From Micrococcales bacterium (lineage in GTDB: Bacteria; Actinomycetota; Actinomycetes; Actinomycetales; Dermatophilaceae): a DNA stretch of 8,455 nucleotides. The notes under the pieces were generated by a model, which was not told where the DNA came from, did no database searches, and worked only from the letters and a program-made list of their open reading frames with translations. The translations under genes and the position numbers were made by a program. Below, in pieces: positions 6,301 to 8,455 of this stretch; position 1 is the stretch's first letter, and every line of letters begins with the position of its first letter. Location of the stretch: contig JAUNUZ010000062.1 in the NCBI GenBank assembly GCA_030537915.1, positions 901 to 9,355 of the forward strand, read 5' to 3'.

Positions 6301-7040
6301 GAGACGTGAACCCCTTCGGTCTGCTCACGCGCGTCGGGCCGCTATCGCTACTGGGCGGTTCGTTCATCCTCATGGCAGGTGGTCTGTCCATGCCCGCGCT
6401 CGTGCCGGGGGCCCTTTCCTTCGCGCTGCTGCTCCTCACGCTGGTAGCACTGGCCGGTCGCTCGCGGATCGGCTGGCTGCGGCTGTTGCCGGGCATCCTT
6501 GCCTTTGCCTCCGTGACGTGGTCGAACTGGTTGCTCGCGGATCCCCGCGACCTATCGGTGGCGGCGGTGGCCGGGCTGCGGGTCGCCTATTTCGTCATCC
6601 CCGGTATCATCCTGGCGGCCTTCATCGATCCCTCAGCGCTCGGGGACCAGCTCGGCCAACGCCTACGGATCCCGGCCCGACCCGTACTCGCCGCCGTCGC
6701 GGGCCTCAACCGCCTCGACACGCTCGCGCAAGACTGGGACGAAATCTCCCGTGCGCGGCGCATCCGCGGCCTCGGACCCGGGCCCAACCCGGTCGCCCAA
6801 GCGCGGCATCTCGTCTCGATGACCTTCGCCCTACTTGTCCAGGCGTTACGCCAGGCCGAGCGGATGTCGGTCGCAATGGAGGCGCGCGGCTACGGGCGGC
6901 TTGCCCGACCGGGCTACCGCCGCACCTGGGCTGGGCCGGCGCCGTGGCTGCGCGCCGACACCACCCTGATCGTCATCTGCGTCGCGTTCGCCGCGTTGCC
7001 GTGGATAGTCGTGCTTGCGTGGGGGTGGATTCTCACATAG
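6297..7040 (+). CDS. ykoC: ECF transporter T component YkoC (transmembrane coupling subunit)
   Basis: A 247-aa membrane protein that links the YkoE substrate binder to the YkoD ATPases. Hydrophobic segments fall at about 15-30, 34-53, 61-80, 88-110 and 222-245. The long amphipathic region between the last two carries the EcfT coupling motifs: SRARRIRGLG (151-160) and AMEARGYGR (193-201), the second with the classic Ala-Arg-Gly at 196-198. These insert into grooves of the ATPase dimer. I chose the GTG at 6297 because it overlaps the ykoD stop as GTGA, repeating the ykoE/ykoD junction. In-frame GTGs at 6288 and 6306 are alternatives, and no strong ribosome binding site separates them. The 3' end overlaps the convergent PhzF-like gene by 8 bp, so there is no room for an intergenic terminator. 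Confidence 0.93.
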   Translation: MRDVNPFGLLTRVGPLSLLGGSFILMAGGLSMPALVPGALSFALLLLTLVALAGRSRIGWLRLLPGILAFASVTWSNWLLADPRDLSVAAVAGLRVAYFVIPGIILAAFIDPSALGDQLGQRLRIPARPVLAAVAGLNRLDTLAQDWDEISRARRIRGLGPGPNPVAQARHLVSMTFALLVQALRQAERMSVAMEARGYGRLARPGYRRTWAGPAPWLRADTTLIVICVAFAALPWIVVLAWGWILT

Positions 7041-7962
7041 TGAACGCGCCGCGCGCGACTTCGGCGACGCGGCCTCCGACGAAGACCTCGCCTTGCTCGT
7101 CGATGCGCAGGTCGAGCAGGGATCGGCGCCCCTCGACCCGGCCCTGGATGACGCGGCGTTGGATGCCGCGCTCACCGTGGGCGGCGAGCCAGGCGCCGAG
7201 GTTGACGCCGCCGGTGCCGGTCGCGGCGACCTCGAGGACACCACCCCTGGGGCCGTAGAACATGCGAGCCACCACCGTGTCGGGCTCGGTGTCGGAGTCC
7301 GCCCATACGTAGACCCTCGGCTCGATGTTCAGCAGCATCGCGTAGGAGTGCAGCATGCGGGCGTCGAGACGGGTCCGGCGGACATCTTCGACGCTGCGCA
7401 CCGGCAACACGATGCCCCCGAGCCCCTTGTTCACCGTCATGACGTCGCCGCCGAGCACGTCGGAATTGAGGCCGACGAGCGAGCTGAGGATCTGTGGCGA
7501 GGCTTTGAGAGGCTGCGCGACCGGCTCGTGTGCGTCCAGAACCCACAAGTCATCCCGCTGGAAGACCGTAACCGTGTCGGGGTCGCGCGGGTCGCTGGCG
7601 TCACGCCCCTCGCGACGGTCCTGGCGCTCCCGCATGTTCTCGGTGCCGGAGTTGTGATCGCGCTCCTCGATGAGCTGCACGTCGCCCGCCCAGCCGCGCA
7701 AGTCGCGCAGCACCGCCGCGGTGGCCAGGGACGCGCTGCCGGCGAAGCCGGTCTCCTTCTCGGGTGAGAAGAAGCGGACCGTGGCCTCCTGGTCGCCGCC
7801 CTTGGGCAGGATGAAGACCGTTTCGATATTGACCTGCGCCGCGAGCATCTGCATCTGCTCCGTGCTCAGCGTGGAGCCGTCCTCGAAGACCGCGACACCG
7901 TTGCCGGTGAAGGGGTCCTTGCCGTCGGTGAACACGTTGAGCACGCGGTAGGTGAGGTCCAT
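7033..7962 (-). CDS. PhzF-family protein with altered active site
   Basis: A 309-aa protein of the PhzF/diaminopimelate-epimerase-like fold. Family landmarks: YRVLNVFT (5-12), FTGNGVAVF (18-26), NIETVFI (45-51), RFFSPEKETGFAGSASLATA (63-82) and ARMFYGPRGGVLEVAATGTGG (232-252). E47 matches the catalytic Glu (E45 of Pseudomonas PhzF). The next key position, exactly 29 residues later as for H74 in PhzF, is S76: the usual G-H is G-S here. The usual EDPATGSA reads EVAATGTG (244-251), so Asp (D208) is Val245 and Ser is Thr250. Residues about 98-131 are a strongly charged insertion compared with typical members. It may be a divergent isomerase with another mechanism or a non-catalytic binder. Substrate is unknown and no phenazine genes are nearby. 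The ATG at 7962 lacks a ribosome binding site; see the adjacent promoter. Confidence 0.85.
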   Translation of the reverse strand: MDLTYRVLNVFTDGKDPFTGNGVAVFEDGSTLSTEQMQMLAAQVNIETVFILPKGGDQEATVRFFSPEKETGFAGSASLATAAVLRDLRGWAGDVQLIEERDHNSGTENMRERQDRREGRDASDPRDPDTVTVFQRDDLWVLDAHEPVAQPLKASPQILSSLVGLNSDVLGGDVMTVNKGLGGIVLPVRSVEDVRRTRLDARMLHSYAMLLNIEPRVYVWADSDTEPDTVVARMFYGPRGGVLEVAATGTGGVNLGAWLAAHGERGIQRRVIQGRVEGRRSLLDLRIDEQGEVFVGGRVAEVARGAFTM

Positions 7963-7970
7963 TGCCGCAG

Positions 7971-7976
7971 CTTATC
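7971..7976 (-). promoter_or_regulatory. Candidate -10 element for a leaderless PhzF-family mRNA
   Basis: On the minus strand GATAAG ends 8 nt before the ATG at 7962. A start of transcription about 7 nt downstream would fall on or next to the ATG, giving a leaderless mRNA. That fits the absence of a Shine-Dalgarno sequence, and leaderless genes are common in actinobacteria. No -35 consensus is visible at the expected distance. Confidence 0.35.
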
Positions 7977-7980
7977 GGGG

Positions 7981-8002
7981 GCGCTCGCCTTCGGGGGAGC
8001 GC
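7981..8002 (-). terminator. Second GC-rich hairpin between the thioesterase and PhzF-family genes
   Basis: GCGCTC (7981-7986) pairs with GAGCGC (7997-8002). After one mismatch two more C-G pairs close a four-base loop: TTCG on the plus strand, CGAA on the minus strand. It lies downstream of the thioesterase and directly upstream of the candidate PhzF-family promoter, so it could be a back-up terminator. There is no U tail. Confidence 0.4.
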
Positions 8003-8021
8003 ATCGCCCAGTCAGTGCCGA

Positions 8022-8052
8022 GCCGGCCGCCCGCAGCGGTGAACCGGCCGGC
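8022..8052 (-). terminator. Likely terminator of the thioesterase gene
   Basis: GCCGGCCG (8022-8029) and CGGCCGGC (8045-8052) form a perfect 8-bp, all-GC stem with a 15-nt loop, beginning one base after the thioesterase stop codon (8054-8056). Position and stability suit a terminator; the U tail is missing, as often in high-GC actinobacteria. Confidence 0.5.
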
Positions 8053-8053
8053 G

Positions 8054-8455
8054 TCAGGGCTGCGAGGGCCGGGGGCGGACCGTGAGGATCTGCTCGCAGC
8101 GACCCACCGGTCCGTGGGCGTCGTGCAGGCGCGAGCTCGTCAGCCCGACGCCGCTGTCACCGATCGACACGGTGGTGTCCAGCCCTACCCAGCCCGCGAC
8201 CGGTTGACGGTAGAGGTGGACGCTCAGGTCGGTGTTGGGAAACATCCAGCGGCGCGGGTCCAGGCGCGTGGCGACCCCGTTGGCGGTGTCGACGATTCCG
8301 ACGTAGGCGGCGACCGGGTCGACGTCCACACCCTGCACGAGCCGCATCGTCGGGCGGATCCAGGCGCGCCCCCGGCCGGGCTCCCGATCGGGATCGACCC
8401 GGAATTCCAGGGAGGAGATGAAGCCGCCTTCCCAGGTCTGCCCCAGGTCCGCGGC
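8054..8455 (-). CDS. Thioesterase-family protein (TesB-like double hotdog), C-terminal part; cut by the right edge
   Basis: The C-terminal 133 residues of a protein whose frame is open to the window edge, so the true start lies outside; the internal ATG at 8347 is not the start. The sequence matches the C-terminal hotdog of the thioesterase-like superfamily (4HBT_3 / TesB-like acyl-CoA thioesterases). It shows RAWIRPTM, then VAAYVGIVDTANGVATRLDP with the conserved Asp, MFPNTDLSVHLYRQP, GWVGLDTTVSIGDSGVGLTSSRLHDAHGPVGRCEQILTVRP. The Asp, the NTD segment and the late Gln fit the Asp/Thr/Gln-type active site of TesB relatives. It probably hydrolyses an acyl-CoA; the acyl group is unknown. It is on the same strand as the PhzF-family gene but separated from it by two hairpins, so it is probably a separate transcription unit. 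Confidence 0.8.
   Translation of the reverse strand, partial: AADLGQTWEGGFISSLEFRVDPDREPGRGRAWIRPTMRLVQGVDVDPVAAYVGIVDTANGVATRLDPRRWMFPNTDLSVHLYRQPVAGWVGLDTTVSIGDSGVGLTSSRLHDAHGPVGRCEQILTVRPRPSQP

Noticed and set aside
5909..7258. 449-codon plus-strand open frame spanning the end of ykoD, ykoC and the PhzF-family gene
   Set aside because: It is out of frame with ykoD and ykoC, whose motifs are complete, and its product is Arg/Pro-rich without domains.
7015..7767. 250-codon plus-strand frame opposite the PhzF-family gene
   Set aside because: Antisense shadow: the minus-strand protein has clear family motifs over its whole length.
1..8455. Search for mobile elements, CRISPR arrays, defence or toxin genes, tRNAs or a novel multi-gene system
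   Set aside because: None seen: every long coding stretch is explained by ordinary metabolic, transport or regulatory genes, and no regular repeats or transposase motifs appear.

Overview
The window is high-GC DNA with tightly packed, overlapping genes, ATG/GTG starts and a DUF4235 gene. These point to an actinobacterium; the genus cannot be read from the sequence. It looks chromosomal and metabolic. I found no mobile element, CRISPR array, tRNA or rRNA.

Left part (1-2769, minus strand): a three-gene 2-oxoacid dehydrogenase operon. It encodes E1 alpha, E1 beta and the start of the lipoyl-bearing E2, which is cut by the left edge. The genes overlap at TGATG and ATGA junctions. Sequence character, and a divergent Lrp/AsnC regulator (2958-3467, plus strand), favour a branched-chain 2-oxoacid dehydrogenase (bkd) over a pyruvate dehydrogenase. 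The 188-bp divergent intergenic region holds a near-palindrome and a repeated 8-mer that could be the regulator's operators.

Middle (3501-3779, minus strand): a small two-helix DUF4235 membrane protein of unknown function.

Thiamine block (about 3880-7040, plus strand): a clear TPP riboswitch leads into ykoE-ykoD-ykoC. These are the substrate-binding S component, a fused double ATPase and the T component of an ECF-type transporter for thiamine or its hydroxymethylpyrimidine precursor. The three genes overlap by 4 bp each (GTGA), so they form one translationally coupled operon repressed when TPP is plentiful.

Right part (7033-8455, minus strand): a PhzF-fold protein whose 3' end overlaps the end of ykoC by 8 bp, and the C-terminal part of a TesB-like acyl-CoA thioesterase cut by the right edge. 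The PhzF homologue keeps the catalytic Glu. It has lost the His and Asp at the positions of the PhzF active site and carries a charged insertion, so it is probably not a standard isomerase. Two GC-rich hairpins lie between these two genes.

I see no undescribed multi-gene system here. The points most worth a second look are the altered PhzF active site, the layout of the thiamine leader and the candidate operators between bkdA and the Lrp gene.
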